A stretch of DNA of 64,000 nt, from contig CM000691.1 in NCBI GenBank assembly GCA_000149225.2, positions 1,231,561 through 1,295,560 on the forward strand. The letters are read 5' to 3'. The notes below the pieces were generated by a model that ran no database searches, was not told where the DNA came from, and saw only the letters and a program-made list of their open reading frames with translations. This document shows positions 30,735 to 40,500 of this stretch, piece by piece. The first letter of the stretch is position 1. Each line of letters starts with the position of its first letter. This DNA comes from Lachancea kluyveri NRRL Y-12651. Its lineage: Eukaryota > Ascomycota > Saccharomycetes > Saccharomycetales > Saccharomycetaceae. A program made the position numbers and the translations under genes.

Positions 30735-30770
30735 CAGATAACGAGAACTTGCAAAGGCTCTCGTTATCTG
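30735..30770. repeat. Perfect 12-bp inverted repeat, 12-nt loop
   Basis: CAGATAACGAGA at 30735-30746 is followed by its exact reverse complement at 30759-30770. Next to a T12 run (30721-30732). It could form a hairpin in RNA from either strand or be a palindromic protein site. Confidence 0.85.
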
Positions 30771-31385
30771 TTGATCCTTACCTTCCAAGCTGCTACGCTC
30801 AAAAAGAAAAATCACTGTGGTAACATCGAATTTTCAACCAGTTCTCTAAAAGTATACAACCAGTCCCACCAAACTTTTCTATGAAAGATACACGGTCAGT
30901 AGATGCTGAATGTGGCCAATCTCGGAAAGTTTATGACAGTATTCTTTCCAAGAATATTGAGATCTTAATGCAAAGTCCAAACATATAGAATTTAGTCTGT
31001 AGCTCAGTATTTGACAGGATTGTTTCGAGCGCATTTGCAAAGAGAACTATGTATATTCCGGTCGACTTTGATCCACGCAGCTGGCACTCTACTTACACCT
31101 GTTATTCCTACGAATGATCTAACCGTATCCCTCCATCGATGTCTTCATGTTCTACGCGTGTATCTCAACATTCAACGAACAACGTAAACAATTTCGTTAA
31201 TAACTATCACGTTAACTTTTCGCAGATCTGAGATGGATATTGTATAAGTGTCATTGCCCTATTAGAGCTTTTTGTGAACAACAAATCATATTGGAAAACA
31301 AGTCCTATGAAATGCGTATGTCCTGTCTTTTTTTTTTTTTTCTTTCTCTTGTAAAATTTTTGATCACATTAAAGCATCCGAATTG

Positions 31386-31538
31386 ATGAACTATGGTTTA
31401 CTACGAAATTTGAACATCTCTCTTAAGTGCGTGATGTCGTCACTAGATGCCAGTTTTTGCCACTCCATGAAGAGATGGGATCCTTTTGATTACAGCAAAA
31501 ACTATCCTGGATCTGATGTTTTTCTATGTGAACTATAG
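31386..31538 (+). CDS. Possible 50-residue orphan ORF
   Basis: ATG 31386 to TAG 31536-31538. The product includes HSMKRWDPFDYSKNYPGS. No homologue is recognised, and an ORF of this size can occur by chance. It is listed because its composition looks more protein-like than that of other short ORFs in the gap and it is followed by T-rich 3' DNA. Confidence 0.15.
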   Translation: MNYGLLRNLNISLKCVMSSLDASFCHSMKRWDPFDYSKNYPGSDVFLCEL

Positions 31539-32416
31539 TGTAGATGTGTTTTTTTTGTCTTTTTTAACTCTAGACGTTATGCACTGGCTATGCCATGACC
31601 TTCCAGGCGAACCTTAGAATGATATCGTCGCTACAATGTATGCAAGCTGTACTAGGGTTTGAAGAGACACAAAGTTCTCATGTTAAAGTGAGATATTAGT
31701 GAATAGTAGTTTTTTTTTACAGTTGCGCTCTAATCGTAATTTTGATACATCTGCATATCAACAAGATCCAAGACATCTACATAACCTGATATACGGGATA
31801 GTAGTCACTGGGTCCCTGGTTCCGGGGATATTATGTCACAGGGGCCAAAACCTGCCATCTGCCGTTAAGTGAAACCATTTTAAACAAACATACAGACATC
31901 TACACACCTCTGTTTTGTTAAAATTTAATGCAAAGTATTACATTAGACAAATCTGTGCTAACAACAAGCCGGCGTGTTCAGACCCAGGTCTATAAAGACG
32001 ACCTTGAAAGACAATTACCATCCTACTGATACCTTCCAGCACAGCGAATAAGACCGGTTAACGAGCCAGTGATTTTACTAGTGAAAAAAAAAAGTGTAAT
32101 CGTCAAGCCTTGAAAACAGCAAGAATAATGCTACAAACTTTTGATCAAAAAGATGGAGCTAGAGCGATAGAAGGCCTCAATGTAGTTGTTTTTGTTAGAT
32201 TTATGCATCACGTGGAGATTAGTGAAAAGAAACGTGGAAGAAAAAAAAAACCCATACATAAATTAGTACAGGGGATCCCATCGGAGCAGCCTAAGGGAAA
32301 AAGGAAAAACTTGACGAAGAATATGCGATGGGCCAAAGCCGTTCAATTATCATCTCGTCAATAGGATAGTTAAACAACATACGTATTGCTTTGTTACACC
32401 GAACAAGAGACGTGCT

Positions 32417-34717
32417 ATGCCCAAAGATACGAAGAAGCACAAGAGTAAGGCTCCTCGTATTGACCCGTTGGATGTCACAGAGAGTTTGGGCTACACAACT
32501 CATCGAAGAGGAGCACGTAAACCATGGACCAAGGAAGAAGATGAGCTTTTAAGATGTTCTGTTAACAATTGTCTGATCAAAATGGGCTATCCCGAAGGCA
32601 TAAACTCCATATCATCTATCCAAGAATCAAACACTGTTTGTAGAAATATATCGTGGGACGAGATTGCCACAGTGTTTCATAGTGATACTAGAAAGGCAAA
32701 GGATGTTCGGAAACGCTGGACTAGCTCTCTGGATCCAAATTTAAGAAAGGGAAAATGGACTACTGAGGAGGATGAACAATTGATAAAGTCTTATCAAAAG
32801 TATGGGTCCCAATGGCTTAAAATATCGATGGAAATCCGAGGTAGAACAGAAGATCAATGTGCCAAGCGTTATATCGAAGTACTTGATCCAAGTACTAAGG
32901 ATAGACTGAGAGAGTGGAATTTGAAAGAAGATCTTGCATTGATTGAAAAAGTAAAAAGGTACGGTACTAAATGGAGAAAGATTTCTTCCGAAATGGAATC
33001 AAGACCGAGTCTTACCTGTAGAAACCGTTGGAGGAAAATAATAACTATGATAATGAGGGGAAAAGCATCTGAAGTAATAACCAAAGCTGTCCAAGAATCT
33101 ACAAACGGCCAAGTACACACCCTCGAGCAGTTAAGGGAATCTTTGCAAATAAAAGTTGAAGATATGAACGAGAGCCATGAAAATGGAGAACACAATCCAA
33201 TTCAACAGAGCGAAAATGAACAAGAGAATGCTGAGTCGGCTAGAAGGTTTTTACCGCCTATAGAAACTCTTTCAAATACGCCAACTGCAACCACTGACAG
33301 TAACAATGTGCATTTCGATCATTTATCAAGCAGACACCAGACCCCCGTGGTACTGAATTCTCGTTCTCCATCGTTGCCACCTTTACAAAAACAGCATTTG
33401 CAGTCCACAGAAAAACCAGGGACAAACACGTTATTAACCAACAACGACGTTCAGGAGCTGCACAAACATAAGCTGCATGGGCAAGAAGAGCAACATGTAC
33501 AACCACACACCTTAAATCCTGAGATAAGCAGCAAAAATAAATCACATACCACGCATATGGACTGGAGGTATACGTTAAAAGAGACTTCAGGCCTTTCTAT
33601 TTCAAACGGCAGCATTTCAAACTCTGACCTGGTCAAAGAATTGATAGAACAGGCCAAGAAATACTCTCTAAAAATTTCCATTCATCAGCACATTCACAAC
33701 CATTATGGCGTCCAATCCCAATTTCAACAGCAACTGTTACCGCCACAGTCAAAGCATTCACAACCGCAACAAGCCACGTCGGCTCCTGTTTCTGGTAACC
33801 AATTTAGCATTTCTTCACCATTAGGGTTTTACAACTCCGCTTTAGAGGACAAAGTAACAACACCTGGATTAGATTTCGAAACTGATTTCTTGTCCCGTCA
33901 ATCAAACTATAGTATGTTTGGGCTAGAGCCCTCACCCCAACCACATTACCAGCAATTACAGTCACAGCCTCAACAACAGCAATCACAGATACTTCATCCA
34001 CCATCACAGCAGGTAAATGGTGTCCCAAACACATTTCATCACTACTACCACCACCATCATCATACACCGCCCGCATCTAGCCAGCCACCCAGACCGGGCA
34101 CGACTAGCTCTACAGGCTCCCATTCTACTCCAGGTGGCGAAATTCAAGAAATCGGGCCGAATAGACACTCGCATTTTAATTACTTGCCACCAAGTGTCAG
34201 ACCTCAGCTAGGCTCCTCTGACTCTACTAAGGCGGCTGACCTGAGCAAGCTGCTGAACCCTTCTCCACCAGTGCATGGCAATTTTGGTAAGAAACGAAAG
34301 AAGAAAAAGAATAAAAACACCAACAGTGCTTCTGAGGGGACCACGCCTAATAGTAACAATGCTTCGGCCGAAAATACTCCAAGAGATATAAAAGATTCAA
34401 ATTTTAGGGCGAAAACAGGGCTAACACCAGGTACCGTATCTTCACTAGGCGATGAAGAAGGTCTAGATTTTTGGGAAAGTTTAAGATCTCTGGCCACAGG
34501 ACCCAACCCCATCACTGGTCATCAAACGAGTCACGATACCAATCATTCCGGCCAAACTCCGAACAACTTCGATTTATTCTACAACATTTTCGAAAGCAGA
34601 TCTGAGCAGCTGGATGTGAGCGGAACCTCTCAGCATAACACAAAACTCTATAAAGATGGGAACACGAGAAGTAGTGATGAGGAACCTTACAACGATTTGC
34701 CTTTCAACCCAAGTTGA
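32417..34717 (+). CDS. BAS1: Bas1 Myb-type transcription factor
   Basis: Activates purine and histidine biosynthesis and one-carbon genes together with Pho2 when AICAR/SAICAR accumulate. 766 residues (S. cerevisiae about 811). Three Myb repeats are clear: R1 from RKPWTKEEDELL (about 34) with an inserted segment to KRWTSSL; R2 KGKWTTEEDEQLIKSYQKYG (111-130) to AKRYIEVL; R3 REWNLKEDLALIEKVKRYG (165-183) to CRNRWRKI. The remainder is a long low-complexity region rich in Gln, His, Asn and Ser, with His runs near 545, a basic KKRKKKKNK patch and a C-terminal Asp/Ser-rich end. In S. cerevisiae BAS1 follows UBP11 on chromosome XI, matching this order. Confidence 0.95.
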   Translation: MPKDTKKHKSKAPRIDPLDVTESLGYTTHRRGARKPWTKEEDELLRCSVNNCLIKMGYPEGINSISSIQESNTVCRNISWDEIATVFHSDTRKAKDVRKRWTSSLDPNLRKGKWTTEEDEQLIKSYQKYGSQWLKISMEIRGRTEDQCAKRYIEVLDPSTKDRLREWNLKEDLALIEKVKRYGTKWRKISSEMESRPSLTCRNRWRKIITMIMRGKASEVITKAVQESTNGQVHTLEQLRESLQIKVEDMNESHENGEHNPIQQSENEQENAESARRFLPPIETLSNTPTATTDSNNVHFDHLSSRHQTPVVLNSRSPSLPPLQKQHLQSTEKPGTNTLLTNNDVQELHKHKLHGQEEQHVQPHTLNPEISSKNKSHTTHMDWRYTLKETSGLSISNGSISNSDLVKELIEQAKKYSLKISIHQHIHNHYGVQSQFQQQLLPPQSKHSQPQQATSAPVSGNQFSISSPLGFYNSALEDKVTTPGLDFETDFLSRQSNYSMFGLEPSPQPHYQQLQSQPQQQQSQILHPPSQQVNGVPNTFHHYYHHHHHTPPASSQPPRPGTTSSTGSHSTPGGEIQEIGPNRHSHFNYLPPSVRPQLGSSDSTKAADLSKLLNPSPPVHGNFGKKRKKKKNKNTNSASEGTTPNSNNASAENTPRDIKDSNFRAKTGLTPGTVSSLGDEEGLDFWESLRSLATGPNPITGHQTSHDTNHSGQTPNNFDLFYNIFESRSEQLDVSGTSQHNTKLYKDGNTRSSDEEPYNDLPFNPS

Positions 34718-34824
34718 CCAGTTTATAGCAAATGGATATTGAATTAGAATTTTTATCGCAGAGTGAACTCTATGTATTAGTAAAATCGCATGAATAAAAG
34801 AATAGATAATAATGGGTGGTAATC

Positions 34825-35114
34825 TTATTTCCTAACAAAGTAACTGGAGGAGCCAGCGGTAGCTACTGTATAATCATAGACAGATTCGCCAACGTTCAAG
34901 TATTTGACCATATATCCTCTGATATGCTCATCCCCGATATTTTCAACTTTAGGAGTTAGTCCAGTGTTCCTTTTGATACCAGCCAGACAGGTAGACACTA
35001 AAACTAGATCGATTGACACATGAATAGCTTTACCGAACTAATACCATAGGTTAGTAATAGCTTACAAAAAAAAAACAACCTCTCGTGGCGTGGCTCAAGA
35101 CATACGATAGTCAT
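34825..35114 (-). CDS. DUF1748-family microprotein, YIL156W-B orthologue (spliced)
   Basis: 73-residue fungal DUF1748-type protein of unknown function. Exon 1 is only ATG ACT ATC (35106-35114) and exon 2 is 34825-35037. The joined protein starts MTIFGKAIHVSIDLVLVSTC, with a hydrophobic first helix, then LAGIKRNTGL, a YMVKYLNVGESVYDYTVA segment and the terminal SSSYFVRK. To my memory the S. cerevisiae YIL156W-B product has the same length and also needs an intron, and it lies between UBP7 and COA1 on the UBP7 strand, the same relative position. Without splicing the frame has no ATG. Start 148 bp from the divergent COA1 start. Localisation may be mitochondrial, by analogy only. Confidence 0.88.
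35038..35105 (-). other. Intron of the DUF1748 gene (68 nt)
   Basis: On the minus strand it begins GTATGT right after ATGACTATC, includes a T10 tract, has TACTAAC at 35050-35056 and ends GGTATTAG at 35038-35045. Confidence 0.9.
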
Positions 35115-35262
35115 TTTTTTCTACTTGTGTTTGTTTCTTCGAGGTTGGTTGACCTGAGGAAGGGGGTGAAGCAACCGCTAGAAATTTTCACTATTTCCTT
35201 TCAAAAATTTGTTTCACCAACAGAGGTACTTCGACAATTCAAAACAACAAACAAGAAAACAA

Positions 35263-35802
35263 ATGTTCAGGAATTTGATTAAGCGTTCTACACGCTCTCT
35301 GACCAGCCAACGTTTTGGTATGCGTCTGCTTTCCAACAAACCTGAGCTGATTTTGAGGGATAAGTCTAGACCACTAAGAATCGAAAGAGAACTACCAGAC
35401 CCAACCAAAGAGAAATTCAAACAGCGCGCCCAGTTTGTTGGCTTCTTGATTACAATGGGTATCTCTTTGATGTGTATTTTCAATTACGAAAAGACGCAAT
35501 CACCGGTTGTCTCGAATACTTTGTACCACATGCGTAGATCTCAACAAACAAGAGAGTTATTGGGCGAGAACATTGATTTCGACGGCTTAGTGCCATGGGT
35601 ATTCGGCGAGTTGAATCAAGTCGCTGGTAACGTCAACATTAAATTTTACATTAAAGGTAACAAGGGCGTCCAGGGAGTGGTAAAGCTAGTTGCTGACAGA
35701 GAGAACCAACAGCAGGAATTTTTAATTCATGAGTGGAGCGTTTCTGTTGGTGATAAAAAAATTGACTTACTAGCTGAAGATGGCAGCGCTAAGACTCTGT
35801 AG
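35263..35802 (+). CDS. COA1: Cytochrome c oxidase assembly factor Coa1
   Basis: Mitochondrial inner-membrane chaperone that holds newly made Cox1 with Mss51/Cox14 before Shy1 acts. 179 residues (S. cerevisiae 197). N-terminal basic presequence (MFRNLIKRSTRSLTSQRF), then RDKSRPLRIERELPDP (32-47), one membrane segment at about 57-74 (QFVGFLITMGISLMCIFNYE), and the conserved intermembrane-space domain with GENIDFDGLVPWVFGELN, FYIKGNKGVQGVVKLVADRE and IHEWSVSVGDKKIDLLAE. The start is the first ATG in frame. Neighbouring SKG1 and BNR1 agree with S. cerevisiae chromosome IX. Confidence 0.95.
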   Translation: MFRNLIKRSTRSLTSQRFGMRLLSNKPELILRDKSRPLRIERELPDPTKEKFKQRAQFVGFLITMGISLMCIFNYEKTQSPVVSNTLYHMRRSQQTRELLGENIDFDGLVPWVFGELNQVAGNVNIKFYIKGNKGVQGVVKLVADRENQQQEFLIHEWSVSVGDKKIDLLAEDGSAKTL

Positions 35803-35902
35803 ATATGTTTCCAATCTTGGAAATGTATATTTTTTAAACCCTTGTATATAATAAATTGCTTTGTCCCGTTATATAAAAAAAATCAAAACATGACTCTCTA
35901 TT

Positions 35903-36877
35903 TTACAGCTTTTTGGGCCTTAAACTGGCAATAAATTCGCGTTTGTTTTCGGAGTAATTTGTAAACTCATTTTCGTACTGGTCCTCTTCCGCTATTTCCT
36001 CGTTATTTCCCATATCATAATTGTTCTTCAATTTGTAAGGCTCTGATTTTTTTAGTGCCAAGTTGGAATCATACTCTTCCTCAGCACCGACACGTAAAGC
36101 CTTTTGGCTTATTGGGGTATCAAACACATTTTCTGTACTTTGCTTCGGAATGGAATGTGACGATGAAGCACGTGTATGAAAGGAAGAAGACGATTGATTA
36201 GTGCTGGCCAAATTGTTTAAGGTGGATGAAGATTTACGCCTTGGATACGAGCCATAGTCCTGGTTTTGTAAATTTTTAATCAGTTCTTCGCTACTCGAGG
36301 CTTTGCATATCGCATCACTTGGTTCTGAGGCGTTCTTGGAATTGGGAAATAAGCCAGAATTGGAGGCATTTTCGTGTGGAAGCACTGGAATAATCTGGTC
36401 ATACATATTTGGTTGGTTTCCTTGTCGTTGCTGGGTGTCTAAGGAGGTAAACGAGCTGTTGTTTGTACTCTTAGAATCCTCTGGTAGTTTGAGGATATGT
36501 AGAGTTCCAATCGAAGAGTTTATTTTTTTACGATAGGCAGGAGTATATTTGCTCCTGGATCTCTGGGGACCATGCTCGTTAGCTACTGGACCGCCTAGTT
36601 TTTCGTCGTGACTAACAGCATCATCAGATGAACCTGAACCAGCTATGACATGCTCTAGTTCCTCTTTGTCTTCCGTGACCTGTTTCCTGCTTTGTTTCAG
36701 AGTTTCTAGGTTATTAAAACTGATGGCGCCATCGTCATTCATGGATTCTATGTCGTCCGCAACCTCTTTTTCAAACCTTCTTTGGGTTCTATACCAAAAA
36801 ATCAATGCAATAACCATTGCAAGACCACAAGGAATACCCACTGCACATCCTACAGCTATTGATACAGAATCAGCCAT
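35903..36877 (-). CDS. SKG1: Skg1/Aim20 single-pass membrane protein
   Basis: 324 residues. Skg1 affects cell-wall polymer composition and localises to buds and the membrane; Aim20 is its duplicate. The start MADSVSIAVGCAVGIPCG opens a membrane helix (about 4-27) followed by aromatic/basic residues (FWYRTQRRFEKE). The cytoplasmic remainder is Ser/Asn-rich and disordered, with conserved islands: YTPAYRKKINSS, NLQNQDYGSYPRRKSSSTLN and the C-terminal EIAEEDQYENEFTNYSENKR-type end, which matches Skg1 closely as I recall it. Length resembles Skg1 (355) rather than Aim20 (204). Sits between COA1 and BNR1, the AIM20 position on chromosome IX. Confidence 0.93.
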   Translation of the reverse strand: MADSVSIAVGCAVGIPCGLAMVIALIFWYRTQRRFEKEVADDIESMNDDGAISFNNLETLKQSRKQVTEDKEELEHVIAGSGSSDDAVSHDEKLGGPVANEHGPQRSRSKYTPAYRKKINSSIGTLHILKLPEDSKSTNNSSFTSLDTQQRQGNQPNMYDQIIPVLPHENASNSGLFPNSKNASEPSDAICKASSSEELIKNLQNQDYGSYPRRKSSSTLNNLASTNQSSSSFHTRASSSHSIPKQSTENVFDTPISQKALRVGAEEEYDSNLALKKSEPYKLKNNYDMGNNEEIAEEDQYENEFTNYSENKREFIASLRPKKL

Positions 36878-37553
36878 ACTTGAGACAAATCAGTTGGGAT
36901 AAGTGTACTACTTTTATTTCTAAATGGTAAATCTTCTTGTGGAAAAAAAGGTAGCCACCTTAAAATGAATAATAATAGAGAAAGCGAATGGAGAGTAGTT
37001 GGAATTAGCGCAGATCGTGCGATGAAAATACTTGCCAAGAAGATTTTACTTAAAAAAGGAGATTTTTTTTCTCTCGGGCAGTTTAAGTTTCTCCTGAGCC
37101 AGAAAAAAAATAGGTTTGGCGATTAGAGGCACCAGACGAATCTAGACCCCGCGCATTAGTGGCAATAATTATATCACGTGACCAAGAGAACCAAATAATC
37201 ATGATAATCTCGAGGCTTACTGGAGGAGTTGTTGGCTAGTCCTGTGACATATTACAGTAAAATATACACAATCTCATCGCTAGCAGCCAAGCATTAAATG
37301 GAAATGGGACAATATATGCATGTATATATGAGGCATTAAAATAAAAAAAAAAAAAAAAAAAAAAAAAAATAAAACAGAAGTGTCAGTCTTCAGAAACAGA
37401 AACAAACTATGTAAGTGTATTGTAACACATGCTTGAAAGTAGAAGGCCGATAATGATAGGAAACAAAACAGTTCCAACTCTGAATTTGCAAGTTTTCTGA
37501 AGATTAGATTATGCTTGAAAAATAAATACCTAAAATCAGGCGTTGAAGATCCG
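36878..37553. other. SKG1 upstream / BNR1 downstream region
   Basis: 676 bp. It contains TCACGTGA (37174-37181), a Cbf1/Pho4-type E-box about 300 bp upstream of SKG1, and an A27 tract (37343-37369) on the BNR1 side. No gene seen. Confidence 0.5.
37343..37369 (+). repeat. A27 homopolymer
   Basis: The longest mononucleotide run noticed in the window, 3' of BNR1. It reads as T27 on the transcribed strand of BNR1 and may lie in its 3' UTR. Confidence 0.8.
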
Positions 37554-40500
37554 TTAAATGTTCTGTATATCGTTTAGCATAGTTTTAGTTCTTGAAAGTA
37601 AACCATCAGAGTAATCATTGTTCCTTGATTTTCCTCTATCCTTGTTGACTTTTGTTTTTTCAAATGTAACACCACGAAGCTTGTGAATAAGTACATCTAC
37701 AGTATCGTTGTTTTCGGCGCTTTCGTCACTATTTTGTGATTCCATATTACCACAAGAGCGCTCTTTAATTTCTAATAGCTTCTTTCTCTGCTCATAAATT
37801 CTTTCTACTTCTTCTTTTTCTATGTTCTCTCTCGCAGCCTTCTTAAATAGCGATACGAAGTCAATAAAATTCTGAAAAAATGTGTTTTTAGCATTGTGGT
37901 CTTTGGGCTCTTCACCACAATACGTCATCAGCTTTTCCAAGTCATGCATGGTTAACTTGCATTGATCCATCAATAAACTTCGCTTTCGTTTTGCTATAGG
38001 GATTTTGTGCTTTGTTTTAGACACTATTAGGTCTTCTGGGTGAAAATTCTGTGTTTTTGATAGATCACCAGTTTTGAACGACCTCTCCATGTTGTCAATT
38101 CTCTCGTTAAATTCACGACAGTCTAATTCTACCTGATCCACGGTTAGTTTACCCAGGTGACTTATCTTAGATAAGTCATCAATAACCCCATAAAGATCCA
38201 TATATTTGGTCCTAAGGATTCTTTCAATGTAATGCAAGAAAGACATGTTGTTGTTCGTACTGGCTTTTACAAATGCCAGTTTACCCAGTGAACTTAACTT
38301 GATTCCTCGTGCCTGTCTGTTATTCATGTAGTTACCAATTTCAACAATAATGAAGAGAAGCTCTTTCAACCTTTTAGAGTTTCTGATAGCCCTAGTAGCA
38401 TCATCAATCTTCTGTAACTTGTATAGTATGTCATAATAATCCTTTTCATAAGTTAGAAGTATTAGAAGACACCTCATCCTGGCTCTCCAATACGATCTAA
38501 GATTGTAACATAGCTCTAAAAATATCCGATCTGCACGTTCTAACTCACTCACATCTTTGGTAGGACCTTCTCCAGTAAGTACGTTTGTAGAGTATGGCTC
38601 GAAGTTTTTCTTTACGCTCTGTGAAATGTTGGTTAGGTCCTCCTTGTTGAAAAACTCTAAAACACTCTGGTTTTTGACAACTTCGTTCTCACAGTGCAAC
38701 ACTTTCAACACCAGCTCATGAACAGTATAGTTTGAAAACATATGCAAGTTGATTCCAAATTGCTGGGCCAAATCTCGAGATAGAAAAGAAACTTTTTTGA
38801 GATTTTGTGAAGTTTTTGCCACATTGGGCTTCTTGGGAACGGGTTGTTTAATTCTGAATAGCTCTTCAATTTCTTCAAACACACCAAGTTCTTGCAACTC
38901 TTTAGACTTTTCCTTTCGCTCTTCTTCTTCACTCCAGAATGTTTCCCTAATATCTTCTATGTTATCCCAATGTATTTGCCTCAATTTAATTCTTTTTGAA
39001 GAGGCTTGTACTTGATAGCTCTTCATTAATTTGATATCTCTTTTTGGGCTTGCTTTGAAAAGGTTAGATGGTGGCAAAGGCGGCGGTGAAGGAGGTGGTG
39101 GTATGAATTCATCACGAACAGGAAGAGATTTGTCGTCTTCAGCCTCTCTGGAATGTGAAAGAGCCAATGAAGGTTGGGAATCTTTTCCAGCTGACACAAG
39201 ATTGGATGGCAAAGGAGGTGCTTTAGGAACCTGGTTCTTAACAGGAATTGCCAAGTCAGGCAAGAGGAACGGAGGTGGCGGTGGAGGGGGAGGGGGCGGT
39301 GGTACAGATAACATGGGCTGTGCACCAGGTAAGATTTTGTGTGTCTTTGCTGAGATCGGGGGTACTTTGTTATTTGTACCTCTTATGCTAATCGAAGGAA
39401 ATGCCGCCGAAGCACCGGACGGCTGCTTTACACCAATTGAAGGGAGGATTTTTGTATTCGAGTTTACTGGATCATTTAACTCAAATACTGGAGGCAGTGG
39501 TGGTGCAGATGGTATTGATGGTGCAATGGCAGTACTTACAGAGTTAACTGTAGTTTCTTTTAGGATAGTGACTTCGTCATCCGATTCAGAGCCAATTTCA
39601 GAGTTATTATCTGGAGTAAAGACAAATAGACGATGTGAGTCAGAGCTCAACTTAGAATTTGGCGAAGAATCTTTAAATGTTTTAGTAGCAGTCTCAGAGG
39701 CATCGTTTAAAACACTTGATAGAGAAGTAAATCTTTTACTCTTAGATATCGAGCCGAATTGAGACCTTGTCAAAGACTGAGTCCTTGCTAACAATTGGGA
39801 ATAACGGGACTCACTTTTCAACTTTTCAAAAACTGATACAGATCGCGTCTTTACTTCCTCTTTATTGTGGACAATGGCCTTTTCATATTTTTTCTTGGCA
39901 AATCTTCTTTGGCAATCGAGCAGCTCTATCCTTTCATTCAATTGTTTCAATGTTTCATCCTTATCCCTCAACGACTCCCTAGCTTCCTCCAATTGCATAA
40001 TAACTTCACCTTTAGTTACTTTTCTTTCCTCTTTTAATGATTCAACTTCTGCTGTCAGCTGATCTACAGTTTCTTGTAATGAGTTCAGCTCTTTCATAGC
40101 CCTTCGTGCGATTTCATCAGACTGTAAACTATCCATCATTTGATTTAAGGAGGTTTTTAATGCTGATTCTGGGCCTTCACCACTATCACTATCGAAAGTG
40201 TGATCCTTCAAGTAACATAGAATAGAATGAAAAAGCTTGAACAGTTTAATAGATTCAGAAGAGGTGCGTGTTACCGATATCTGTAAAACACCCTCTAGCA
40301 GTTGGTATAGCGGATGTTCCAATGGAGTGCTTCTTGTTTCAAGAATTAGGGTTTTTAATATCGAACCATAAGAGATATCCAAAAATGTGGGAAGCTCCGG
40401 ACTAGACCTTGTAATTACCTCTTCTTCTACTTCCTTATACTTTCTAATTTCATCATCCAACAAACCGGATCCGAAATCCTTCGTCTTGTAGAACATTCTG

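Larger units (their letters stand above)
30424..32416. other. Long divergent gap between UBP7/11 and BAS1
   Basis: 1993 bp, long for a divergent intergenic region in this gene-dense core. It contains a 39-codon hydrophobic ORF (30519-30638, minus), a perfect inverted repeat (30735-30770), a 50-codon ORF (31386-31538, plus), T-rich tracts (31329-31343, 31710-31720) and no tRNA promoter boxes that I can recognise. A non-coding RNA is possible but cannot be shown here. Confidence 0.5.

Noticed and set aside
39031-39762. Plus-strand ORF of 243 codons, Gly-rich, opposite BNR1
   Set aside because: The Gly runs are the complement of the FH1 poly-Pro codons; it is a shadow of the formin gene.
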